A stretch of DNA of 64,000 nt. It comes from Triatoma infestans. Lineage: Eukaryota; Arthropoda; Insecta; Hemiptera; Reduviidae. Below, piece by piece: positions 17,212 through 29,300 of the stretch. The DNA is taken from positions 20,779-84,778 of the forward strand of contig JAAEAF010004359.1 in the NCBI GenBank assembly GCA_011037195.1, read 5' to 3'. Under the pieces are notes generated by a model. The model did not search any database. It had not been told where the DNA came from and was given only the letters and a program-made list of their open reading frames with translations. The position numbers were made by a program, and so were the translations under genes. Position 1 is the first letter of the stretch, and each line of letters opens with the position of its first letter.

Positions 17212-20200
17212 ATGGTACTTGAAAATCTATCTAAATTTACCAGGCGACAAATTCTGACGTTAGTAGTTTTTAGCATAGCTGATTTCTGCAACGCTATTTG
17301 TGTATCTTTACAGGCACCATTCTATCCAAAAGAGGTAAGTTTTAAGTTAAATTATTTGATAGTAAAAAGAAAAAATATATATATTAATTCAGTTATATTT
17401 TATACAAAATCTATTATGATTCATATAGAGATACGGTCTTTCCCTTATTGAAATTGTAACAGTTGTAATTTGACATATTTCCTTCCGAAGTAAGATTTTT
17501 CAATAACTTTATATTGTACGTATAGATAAGGAAATCAAATGTTATTATATTAAACTTCTTTTATATATACGTCAGGCTAAATTAAATAATATGCGTGTGT
17601 TATAGTGATGAAATAATTATTATACAACTTATTAATCTTCAATTAGTTTTTTTTTCTTAATATTTGACGTATCAATGTCCAAAACTGCCTATTTTCAAAA
17701 AAATGATACTTACACTGCAAATAACACCAAACTTCGTTGATATTTGAAGTTCGGATTACTTTATGAAAACATGTTGACTAATTGTTAACCGTTTTTTCTT
17801 CATAATTACAATTTTATAACTAAATTTATATTTTGCAATTTATGCATCTTTTTTTTTTTTTAAAAAAAATTACTGTTGTCAGCTGTCGAAACGTCAAATT
17901 TAAAAAAAAAAAAAAACTAATTAAGTTGGTTCAATATTATTTCATCAATAAAAAAAATTCGATGTATAATATTGAAATGGCGGTTTAAATGGTAGGCCGG
18001 AGTTACCAGTTACACCAAAACAACTCTAAAAAATGCTAGACATGTGTATAATGATGACGTACATATCTAGCAAGTACTTCAAAATAGTAGCAAATCAAAT
18101 GTAGAAATTTGTTTCACTTAGGGGCGGGTGTTGGTGTAGTGGTTATGAGCATGGACTAGTAAGTAGGAGGACGCCAGTTCGAATCCCGCGAATAACTACT
18201 ATATTTTATATTTGTTTAAAAAAAAGGTTAATAGTAAAGTAGGTGCTTCTCCTGCCCCGTCCACGACACCTAATTATTTGGTAGTTAGTTGGATGTTTAA
18301 GCCAGCCAGAAAGAAGTAGGCATTCTTCATATCCAGGAATTGAAGAAATTCTCTGATCTTGAGCAGAGGTTGGCTCAAGGAGGTGTGCACGAGAGTCGCA
18401 ACCGCGTACGGCCCCGCTCTCGGACTCATTGTAACTTTCCTCGGAACATTGTAACTTAGGAAAAAGAAACTGGCAAACGTCTTAATACGTAATTATAATA
18501 ATCCATATTTTGTTTATGTTCCAAAAACCATAGCGATTCTAGTTCTGTCTATTCCAGGATATTTTACCAGTACAGTTTATATAAAAGTATTTGTTAATCT
18601 TTGATGAATTATGTTATAAAAAGAAATTTGGTGAGTATCGTTTAAGAAAGAAACATTCAATTATGCCAAACATTTCGACACAGATTCCTGTTTTTATCAA
18701 GGCTATAATAATAATATATGAGATAGTCGTGAAAATGTGGAGAAAGAATTTTTAAATATACACTTTAATCTTTAAACAAAATGATTTTTTTTTATTTTCT
18801 GTAGATGATTTAAGACAAGAAACAAGTAAATTTTTTTTAATTTTTTTTTTATGTTTCTACGATGTAACAAATGAATAATATGTTTGAAAATTCTTTCTCC
18901 ATATCTTCACGACTATCTTATATATTAAAGCCTTGATTAATAAAGGAAACTCTGTCGAAACGTTGGCATAATTGAATGTTTTTCTTTCTTTCTTGACCGA
19001 TCCTCACCAAAATTTCTTCATAACATAATATAGTTTATATTATTGCTGCATTAAATGCTCTTTTTTTTTTTTCTTTTTTTTTTTTAATAATTTTTAGAAC
19101 TATCATTTTTATGAACATCATTATAAAATATCTATCATGATTGTTTTCCAAGTTTCAAATATATAATGTATAACTGGATTATTTTAAGTTTACTGTAATC
19201 TAACCCAAGCCTGAATTCAAGAGTTCTTTTGAAACCAAACAGTATTTTTCAATTTGAATTTTTCGGGTAATTACATTTTAAATCATATCATAGTGATGAT
19301 ATATTTTAACATACAGTTTTTCTTTTTATGAACTCATCGAAAAAAAATTCTAACATTTTATTATATCAGAAACCTGATATATAAAGACGTAACTTTTCAT
19401 CGATTCTATTAAACTGAATTTTGTCCCAAGTTTTTTATTTGGGCTGAATATTGCTATGAGGATTAACGTGTTACTTACTAAATTTAAAAATTAAGTACCT
19501 ATGTGCTTTCATTTCCTATAAAACATTATCACACTACACAAAACTTGCCTCTAATAAAGTTGAAAGTACGGGCAGAAATTTTGTGTGACTTATTTTGTTA
19601 TAAATATAACTGGTTAAACTCGCTAAACCGTTGCGTAGGATCCTGCGCGGACTATTGTGTGTAGGGTCCCAGAGCTTCCTCGGCACTGGATCTGAAACAC
19701 CTTTATAACTTCATTTTTACTAAACTTCTCAATTTCTAATTGTAAATTTTCTGCAGAAGTTATAGAAAAAAAAAATTAATTACCCTCAATTGGTAAATAG
19801 AGTAATGATGGAACAATGTGATAGAATTATTTCTTTAGAGATCCTAAAAGATCAGAGATATTTTCCGTGATAGCCTGCTTCTTTTTGTGAGGTTTGTCTA
19901 TCATCAGGATTTTTTTGTCAATATAGTGTGATAACATAGACTTTGCAGTGAGCAAATTTAGTTGATACATGTAGTGTGCAGTGATACAGTGTGTATCAAC
20001 TAAATTTGCTCTGTACAAGTCTATGTTATCACAATGTTTTGACAAAAAAAAATCCTGATAATTGGCGAACACCCGAAACCGGTCGATGACCACAAAAAGA
20101 AGCAGGCTTTCATGGAAAATATCTTTGTTGCTTTCAAACTCTGCGGAACCAAAAACACAACAGAACTAGTACGGTTTTTTAGAAAAATCACAATATCTAA

Positions 20201-20332
20201 ACAAAACAAACCTCATAAACGATTTTTAACGAATTTTGATCAAAATCTGCATTTATGATTCACTGATGATATAAAAAACTATATTTGAAGGTTTTGTAGT
20301 ATATTAGCTTTCTGAATTATATGCACGCAATT

Positions 20333-20385
<53 letters not shown>

Positions 20386-23300
20386 ACACCATTCTTCTTT
20401 TTTTTTGTGTTCAAGATCTTCAAAACCTGCATTCCGGCAAATATATTTTGAAACTCAAACACACTCTCAGTATATTTTCATGATCTCATCATTAGTAAGA
20501 GGATGGTATTGCGCGATCGTATCGGACAAATTCTCGATATCAACTTTTCACCGGAAATACACGATTTGAGGTCCCCCCCCCCTTGAGTTTGTTAGATTGT
20601 TTTTCATACTATTGGGAGAAAATTAAAAAAATTATTAGACGTAATAAATATTATTTCTACTTTTAAAATTTGAATAAATGAAAATTTGCTTGCAGTCTTG
20701 CAGGAAAACTCACTTTTTTCGAATTAACTGAGCCAGAGAAGATTCAGCAGATGCGATTCATTTTGACATAAGACTATTTAGAGCAAAGCACTTTATAGGA
20801 AAGGGGTCATTCATTCTATCATCTGTGAAGCTACCACAGTGAAGCTCTCACTTTCATCTCGATGTTCCTACCAAACTTTTCTTTCAGCTGCTTTTTTTTA
20901 AACTTAGCCTGTCAACAAACAAAAGATAGGGACTGATTTTCAAACAATTGATTCGAAAAGAGGCTAAAAACCTTTAGTGGCAAATTGGTTTATAATCTCT
21001 AGCAAAAAAAGGTCAGAATTCGAACAGGAATGCGTTCGGTTAACATCGATAATGTCTATCCTGTATCTTTCATATTTGTAATATTTGTGCTTGGTTTTTT
21101 AAATTATATGCTTAACTTTGCATATTTATTAGGGAAGGGAATAGCCTCAGTGGTTAGCGTACTGGGCTACCACGTCGAGGACCTGGGTTCGAGTCCAGCT
21201 GTGCTGCCCTTAGATTTTTTTCTTCCTAGGAGCCTCTAGAGCTCACTGTCCGGTGATGGTGATGATATTTATACATTATAACTTTGTTTTGTTTACTGGG
21301 ATTAAAAACTTTTACAAAATATGATGGTTAAAATTAAATGACTTTATTATACATTAACGATCTTTCGATCTGGAATCCAGGTTATTTTCAAGACTACCCA
21401 ACTAGATCAGAACAACATAGGAGGTTACAGTTTAATGATAGGTTATATTTCATCCTTTAGCAGTGTTGGAAATCATGTGGTGCTATTATTTCGATAAATT
21501 TGTATATACGGCATTAAGTTCAACAATATTTGTTTTATAATAGATAGATGTTCTGTTTCTATTGATATGGTTCATTTCTAAAAATTTTTTTTTTAATGAA
21601 TTCTTTTCTCTGTCACCTATTTATAGTTTTACTGAAGTCAAAAGTGTATCCAGTTTTTGTAGTGTGTTGACAGAGAGCTGTGTTGTCTTTTTTTGTTTCT
21701 TTTAACGTCATAATTTGTGTTTTCGAATTCAGTTTTGAACTTATTGATTTGTCTCTCCTATGTAGATGGATGGGCAATTTGTACAATTTATTTTGTAAAT
21801 AACCTATCTTTAAAATTGTAACCTGCTATGTTGTTCGGATCTAGTTGTGTAATCTTAAAAATGACCTGGCTCCCAGGTGGAAAGGTGGATAAAGTGTTTC
21901 ATAATATTATGGACTTTTTGTCATTTAATTTTAACCATCATATTTATTTATTAGATTCGCGTCGTTGTTTAGGTTTCCCACACTGTATTATTTCTGCTTT
22001 CTAAGCGACTCCATGACTTTTGTTGATTTTCAAATGACTATGGAATTTCGAATCGTTGATCACAAGGGCAAGTAGATTGCATGGCAAATAGATATTCTAG
22101 GATTAGATTGGAATTTGGTGAGATAGAATATTTAACAGACACGATTAAAATCACCAAATAGAAAAACTAATTAAAGAGAGTCATAAATAGATAATAGTTC
22201 TAATTATAGAGGCAATAAATAATAAATATTTTATCTCTTATTAATGATTGATTATAAATTCAATTGTTAATTACATTGATGTAAATGAGAAAAATTACTA
22301 GAATAACAATAATAAATCGACGAACTACTTTCTTTTTAAGTCTTAAAAAGTTGCAGTACCGTCTATATCATTAAATGGTACTTTCGAGGAAAGCTTAATG
22401 GTGCAGCTCCAACGGCAAAGACTCCATAAAACCCAATATTCCTAGAAAAAAATGTTTGGCATTTTTTATAATTAATTATTTTTGGTATGCAATATTGGAG
22501 AATCTGATGGGTGAAAATTTAATTCAATAATCTTTCTAGAGTTAAATGCCAAAGTTCAGTGCATATTTCTGTTAAATTAAAAAAATTTTGCGTAACTTCT
22601 GATACGCGAACCCTTAATGTTCGTTATAAAATAATGATCCGATAATGACAAATTTTAAATCATAATAAACAGTAACATATTGTAAACCATTGATAATAAA
22701 TTATATTTATTGATAAAAATCTTTAAGCGGCGTTTACACGATCAATAATATTGACAATACTTTAGAGTATTGACAATAATATTGATCGTGTAACGTGAAA
22801 AAAATGTATTGATGGTCGGTATTGACAAGAGTATTGATGAAATTCAGATTTTCTATCAATACTGAGAATTGGAGGGGATATCGACAATATTATTGGTCAG
22901 TTCAATAGTTTTATCGAACGTTGCAACTAACCTGTACAAAACAAAAGCGATACTATTATAATAGGTTAAAGAATTCTATGTAATGAACATCTCCTATAAT
23001 ATATTAAAGTTGACTGGCCCAATTAATTTAAAATTTCCATTTTAAGAAAACATTTCAGTTTGAACTCTGACAATTGCACTATTAGAAAAATCGTATGAGT
23101 GTTTCGCAGTTAATTTAATTTTTTGTTTCAAAAAGGGTTTTTATATGCCATGCTGTTTAATATAGAGAGAAAATAGGCTTCTAACTTTCCTTCCGAATGG
23201 TAGGCATATTAAATCACTACATGTCTACATGAAAAGTCAATCAAACAATTTTCCTTGTTTATGCCTGATTTTGGTGGAATGTTAGATAAAGATTTAGTAT

Positions 23301-26300
23301 TTTGCCTTCTAAGGTGTTAATAAAAAATAAATGTATCTAAAACATGCAACACAAAATTACCAGAATTATATTTTTTTATTAAATATATCATTAGGATAAA
23401 TGTTTATTTTCGATGTTTTATAAAGGAATTAATTAAGAGTGAACGATAGTGGAAGTAATTTAAATAAGAAACATTAGAGCTGTCCCCCTTGAGTTTTCTA
23501 TACAATATTAATAAAGTGAGCAGCAGGGTAAAAAGCTAACTATAACCATGGGCCAAAATAATAGCTACGCAAGCTTTAGAACGATTATTCATTTTTTAAA
23601 GGTTAAAAAAAAAACAACTAAACTGATGAGTATAAACACGTAAATACACTCTCCTAGTGGCAGAAATAGTAAGTAGTATTGACAATAATATTGATCGTGT
23701 AAAGTAATGAAATATTGATAGTGGTTAGTATGAGTATTGATGGAAATATTGTCAATACTGGTATTGACAATAATATTGATCGTGTAAACGCCGCTTTAGT
23801 ATCGTAATAATTGAAAAAAAAAATTTTATTCATTTTTTTTTCACTAAATTGATAAAGGCAGATTTATATTAAAACGGCAGACTAACATTTAGATAAAAGC
23901 AGGGTTAACAGTAGGTTGTAAACATGACTCGTGACCTCATTAAAATTAGTGCAAAAAAAAATTATTATTCATATAGTATTTATTAAAAGTGTAAGTAAAC
24001 GACATAATTACTTTTGTAAGATTAAAAATGTTGCTTGAAACAATCATATGACTACAGTCTCTGCACTACAGTTTACAAGATTTAAGGGGAGCTGGTTTGC
24101 CTCAAATTTATAATTTTTAACTAAATGTTTACTTGTTAACTAGACGCGTTGGTCTAGTGGCTAGCGCACTCGCCTTTCGTGCGAGAATTCAGGGTTCGAT
24201 TCCCGTGAGGGCTAAGTCGGTGTTGACCGAGCATCATGATAAAAAGTGGGAAGCTACAGTTAGTAGCGCCCTAGGTAGTGAAAAGCTGGAACTAAATGGC
24301 GTGGGAACTGCAGCGTGCTTATCATACACCCCTCTATTCAAACGCCGTCTGGCAAGCCTTGGTCTTTCATGGGCAGTTGCGCCTTAGGGTTTCTTTTTTC
24401 TTTTTCTTTTTTTTTATTTGTGTTTATCGGTATAAACAATAGTTATGTTTGGAAGATGTTAATCAAATAATCAAAATATTAGTTGGCTGGTGCCAAAGAA
24501 AAAACGTTTCATCTTTAAAAGTTTATTCGACGTTTCGGACTCACCTATGGTGTCCTTTCTCAGGAATTACATAAACAAAAACAAAGAGAAATACAGAAAG
24601 AGAGAAATACTTCGGTGAAGCAAGGCTGCTCAACGATGTTGAGCTGCCAGATGACACAGCTGTACCAATCAATCGAGATACATGTGTTTAAACCATTTGA
24701 TTATTACGTAAGATATCCAATCGTAAAAAGAAAATAATTTCAGGTACCCCATGCGAGACTGAAATAGTCAGGATATTGCAAAGCAAAAACATACTTAAAT
24801 ATATGAAACATTTTCAACCGTGCAAGTGCTGGGATATTATGCCCAGGGAGTCAACAATAACGGACGTCAACAATCGGAAGCAAGTCATCAAGGCTGATGC
24901 CAACACTGCCCAAAAAAAGGCGGACGTCTCCGTTGGAATGACACCTCTCGAGCCAAACCACAGGCCCTGTACCCACCGTATAGACCCTGTCTCCAAACTG
25001 GTCTCTAAATTTTTCTTTGAAGTGGGAAATACACTTCTCGTAAATTTTGCTTTTCTCCTCGTGGACCTTCTCCGCTTGACTCGGATCATTACTTTCGTAT
25101 CTGACTGTTGGGTCCAAAACAAAAGCAATGTCGCTGTTTTCCTGGAAGGTCACGATGTCAGCATGCCTGACTGAACCGTCCGTATCAATGGCATAAACTT
25201 CCTCAAAGCTCGTATAATAAAAATAAAAAATAAAAAAATATAATAAAATATTGAAACTTATGACCAAAGGAATTCTGTTTACAGCATTTTTTGCCCAGCT
25301 CCAAACTGTAGCGCATGTTACATTGGTGAATCAAAATAACACTTACGAAAGAGACTTAGACATAGCTAACAAAAAAAAATGATAGTACAGCCCTCACAAA
25401 ACATGCACTTACCTATTCCTTTGATTTCCGAAATGTACTGCTCTAACCGCCTATTGCACAAACACCTGAAGCGACTTCTTTCTGAATCCATCCAAATTAA
25501 CCTCAATCCTAACTCAATCCAACTACAAAAAAGGCAAGGCCGTCATCTACTTCCGCTTCCTCAAAAAAGTACCCCTCTCCTCCCCACCCCCCACCCCACT
25601 AAATTACACAACTTTTACACCTTCCACTCATTTTCTAATTTATTTCGATTCATTTATTTTTCTTATAAAAATTACTTATTGATTTGATTTTCTCTTGTAC
25701 CACCCCTTCTTCTTCTCAATTTTTAAATTTCCTCTTCTCTGTCTTCTTTGCAAATATAACTTACTTCATAACCAAACAATAACCTACTCTAACATTCAAC
25801 TCTTTATTCTTCCTTAATAGGTTTCGCACTTTTTAATTTTTTAGTATTTTTTAATCGTTAAATGTTCTACTTTTCATCATGTAATTTTCTCTAATTCTCT
25901 TTGTTTTATTTTATGTAGTACCTGAGGAAGTACATCAACGGTGTCCGAAACGTCGAATAACTTTTAAAGATAAAAAGTTTTTTCTTTGGTCCCAGCCAAT
26001 TTATATTTTGCTTGTTTATTTGTCTTCAATTTTATATCAATTAAACTAATAAAATGACTTTTTTTTTAGGAAACCATACACTCTCCCTCTCCCACCGAAA
26101 CTTATTTAAATAAACTTTCTCGGAATAAAAGCCCCCCCCCCCCCAAAAAAAACCTGATATGTTTCTATATTCATAGTAAATAACAAACAAATTTAATAAA
26201 ATCCATCGGAGTGTTTTTAATAGATAAAATCGTAGAAAACTGAAATAACTGTTCGGTAAAAACACATACTTCCGGTCAAACCGATTTCCTTCAAACCCAG

Positions 26301-29300
26301 AATTTTGACATCGTATTTTTATTCTAATTAATATTATTTTAGATGATAGAATTGTATAAATAAACTATAATATCACTTCACCTCTTCCAAAAAAAAAAAA
26401 AACACCTTAAATGAATTCTTTCGGAGAAATGTTTCAATTAAGTTATATCTTCATGGAGCAGGTATATATATATATGCGTAAGCTCAGGATTCCCTTTGGC
26501 ATGAAAATATTAGGATGTTTTCAAAGAATATTGATAAAAGACTGAATATTTTTCTAAATTTCTTCTTCACAAATACCTAACTGTAGTTTTTAAAAGCCTC
26601 ACTGGAGAAAGAAATGTGCATTATAAATTGAATAAACAAAACGTTCAATTTGAGTCGAAGTTTACTCAAATTTCGAGCATATGCTTTGGATGTTTGTTTA
26701 CTTTTTTTATAATTGCCAATCAATGCATCTGCTCAAACTTGGTTTACTTAGAAGTATATTTATATATACAGAATGTCCCAAGGTATATGGATAACGACTT
26801 TTTCTCGGAAACTAAGATAGCTAGAAAAAAACTAAAAAATACGTGTCCCCGTAGTTTTTTTTGTTAGAAAACCAAATTTAATTTGTAAATTTGTTTCGGT
26901 GCTTCCAGAAGCGAGATACAGGCACCAACTTCATTTTTTCCAAATGGGGAGGTGTGGTTTTTATTTAAGAAATAGATTCTTCTATTTTTTTGTAAGAAAA
27001 ATTTACTTGAACGGTTTTTTTTTCTTTGAGCGATATTTTACAAGTTATGAATGAAAACATGAATCCTATAAGAAATTTCAAAATGATATTATAACGGTTT
27101 TTTGATTGAATAAGAAGAAAAGTACTATTTTATTATAAATTATACTCCTCATTAATTACAGTTCTTGCTCAAACTGGCCCCCACCATTAGAGATGCATAC
27201 ACATGCTTTTTCCTGGCCAATTGTACCTTACGACCAAAGAAATACATCTCTATTCAAACCAATCAATTTTATGACACTGAAATATGGATTTTGTTCCAAT
27301 TAGTCAATAACACTAGCATTAATTTCAAACAAATAAACATTGCTAACTAGTTTATTATTCTGGCCAAAGATATGACAATTCCAAGGTTAGATATATTTTA
27401 ATAAAACAATAAGGCACTATGGAATTTTGCTTTGTTATTAGCAAATATATTATCTGACCTAGAATTAATGATCCAAGAAACCTACTTTTATGATCTTAAA
27501 ATACTGACCTGTTAACCTAGTTTTTTCTCATAATGCAAATCATATGAAACTCCCCTTAACCTTTGCTAGTCTCGGAGAAAATGCACCCGACTTCTAAAAA
27601 AACCATAAATTTAAATTTAAAAAAAAGGGACCCTTTTAAGTTGAAATGCAGTTAATAAAATATAAAAAAACAAATGCGTGTGACAAAATATATACGTCTT
27701 CTTTAATACATTAATCATTCGATTAAAGATTATAATTTAGAAACAGAGAGAATGGAATAGCATACCGGACTCCCACGCGGAGGACCCGGATTCGAGTCCA
27801 GCTTGCTGCCCTTAGATTTTTTTCTTCCTAGGAGCCTTTACAGCTCCACTGCCCGGTGATGGACAGTGTTGTCTGGAATTAGAGAACACTGTCCAGAGGC
27901 CAGCAGTGCACTGAAAAGGCGCCAATGACCATAGATGTTGACGCGCCTTAATTTTTTTTTTGTTTATTTAGAAATTTACAATCTGTATTATTACATATAC
28001 ACAATAAGCAAATAGGAAGTTGAATAATGAAACTGTAGGCTGTGAGAAGGTAGGAGGAGAGAAGCTACCCAGCGGTAGCACTCTCTACAGGATACCAGTA
28101 GCACTGATCAATCCCGAAGGAAATCTCGGGGCCACTGGCGATTCAAACGGCGAGGCGGATTGTCAGGGATCGTAGTGGAGGCTAGAGATTGTTAAAAGAT
28201 TGCAAAAGGAGAGAGTAGTATGCAGTTTATGATTTCATGTCTTGGCAAGTTGTTGTAGGAAAGGAACTTTGAGGTCATTATGGAGCGTACGGTTTGAGAC
28301 GTAGAAAGGAGCATCAACTATCTGTCGAAGTAGCTTAGATTGGAATGTCTGAATGGTACATAAGTTTGTAGGTTTAGCGGAACCCCACAATTCAAGTCCG
28401 TAAGTCCAAATTGGTTTGATTACAGAAATATATATCAGTCTTTTGCGTTCTGTAGGTAATTTGGATCGTCTTCCGATAAGTCTGTAAAGAAGTTAGGCCC
28501 TTTTAGTCAGTGCTTGTCTTCTAAGTCTTGTGTGCGGGTTCCACGTGAGCCTTTTGTCAATGAAGAGCCCAAGGTAGCGCACCAGATCTGTTATAGGGAG
28601 AGGATTGTGATTGAAGAAGACTGAAGGACAGGAGCCCCGCCGGAGAGTAAATGTGGCATGTTGGCATTTTTGTGCGTTCATTTTAATTTGCCACTTTTTT
28701 GCCCATGATTCTCTTGTATTTAAATTTGTCTGTAAATTATGTGAGGCTGATGTGATGTCTGCACTTGTTGCGAATATGGCTGTGTCGTCTGCATATGTAC
28801 AAAGTAGTGTGGATGGATTTGTAGGTATGTCTGATGTGTACACTGTGTAAAGAACGGGACCAAGCATACTCCCCTGCGGCACCCCTGACCCCACTGATGA
28901 AAAGGAAGAGAGTGCTGTGCCACGGCTGACGTGAAAGAACCTTTCTGATAGATAGGAACGCAGGATGAGAAAATAGGTGGAGGGAAGACATTTTTTTAGT
29001 TTGAATAATAAACCAGGATGGCGCCTTAATTAAAAAAAAAAAAAATTAATTAATAATTAATAAAAATAGAAACAGACTAACAAAACAACATCTTTTAAAA
29101 GTGAGTGTAAAATATGTTTATTTCTATTGAATAAAAACATATAGTTTACATATTGTAACCTGCAGTAGTTTACATAGTTGCAATTGACAAATTCTTTAAA
29201 CCTATAATGTTTACTAAATGATTAATTATCTTCAATTTTATATCACTGGAAGAATCAAAACTTAATAAAATGACAAGCCAAAAATTAGTTGGCTAGGGAC

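Larger units (their letters stand above)
24472..26015 (+). mobile_element. Penelope-like element fragment: GIY-YIG domain plus hammerhead-bearing inverted terminal repeats
   Basis: 25271-25360 reads NSVYSIFCPAPNCSACYIGE and, past one stop, HLRKRLR. This is the GIY-YIG endonuclease core of Penelope-like retroelements: VYSI for the GIY block, a Cys pair insert, CYIG, and the basic helix. Further C-terminal pieces follow in shifted frames to about 25560. No RT is left. At the right lies a terminal repeat with a hammerhead (25922-25954) and TTTAAAGATAAAAAGTTTTT up to about 26015. A diverged inverted copy of that repeat lies at 24472-24565. A minus-strand ORF of different origin sits between them. 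Defective copy in intron 1. Confidence 0.75.

Noticed and set aside
18622..19022. Hammerhead in the fold-back arm
   Set aside because: GAAACGTT is present, but no CTGANGA at the required place; not listed as a ribozyme.
20321..20569. Open frame starting with His/Thr repeats
   Set aside because: It is the CA microsatellite translated, followed by a family D fragment.
21131..21262. Possible functional tRNA gene (good box A and box B)
   Set aside because: No cloverleaf acceptor pairing at the expected length, and the same unit recurs as a SINE with a non-tRNA body.
24133..24387. 84-codon plus-strand frame
   Set aside because: It is the body of SINE family B read as protein.
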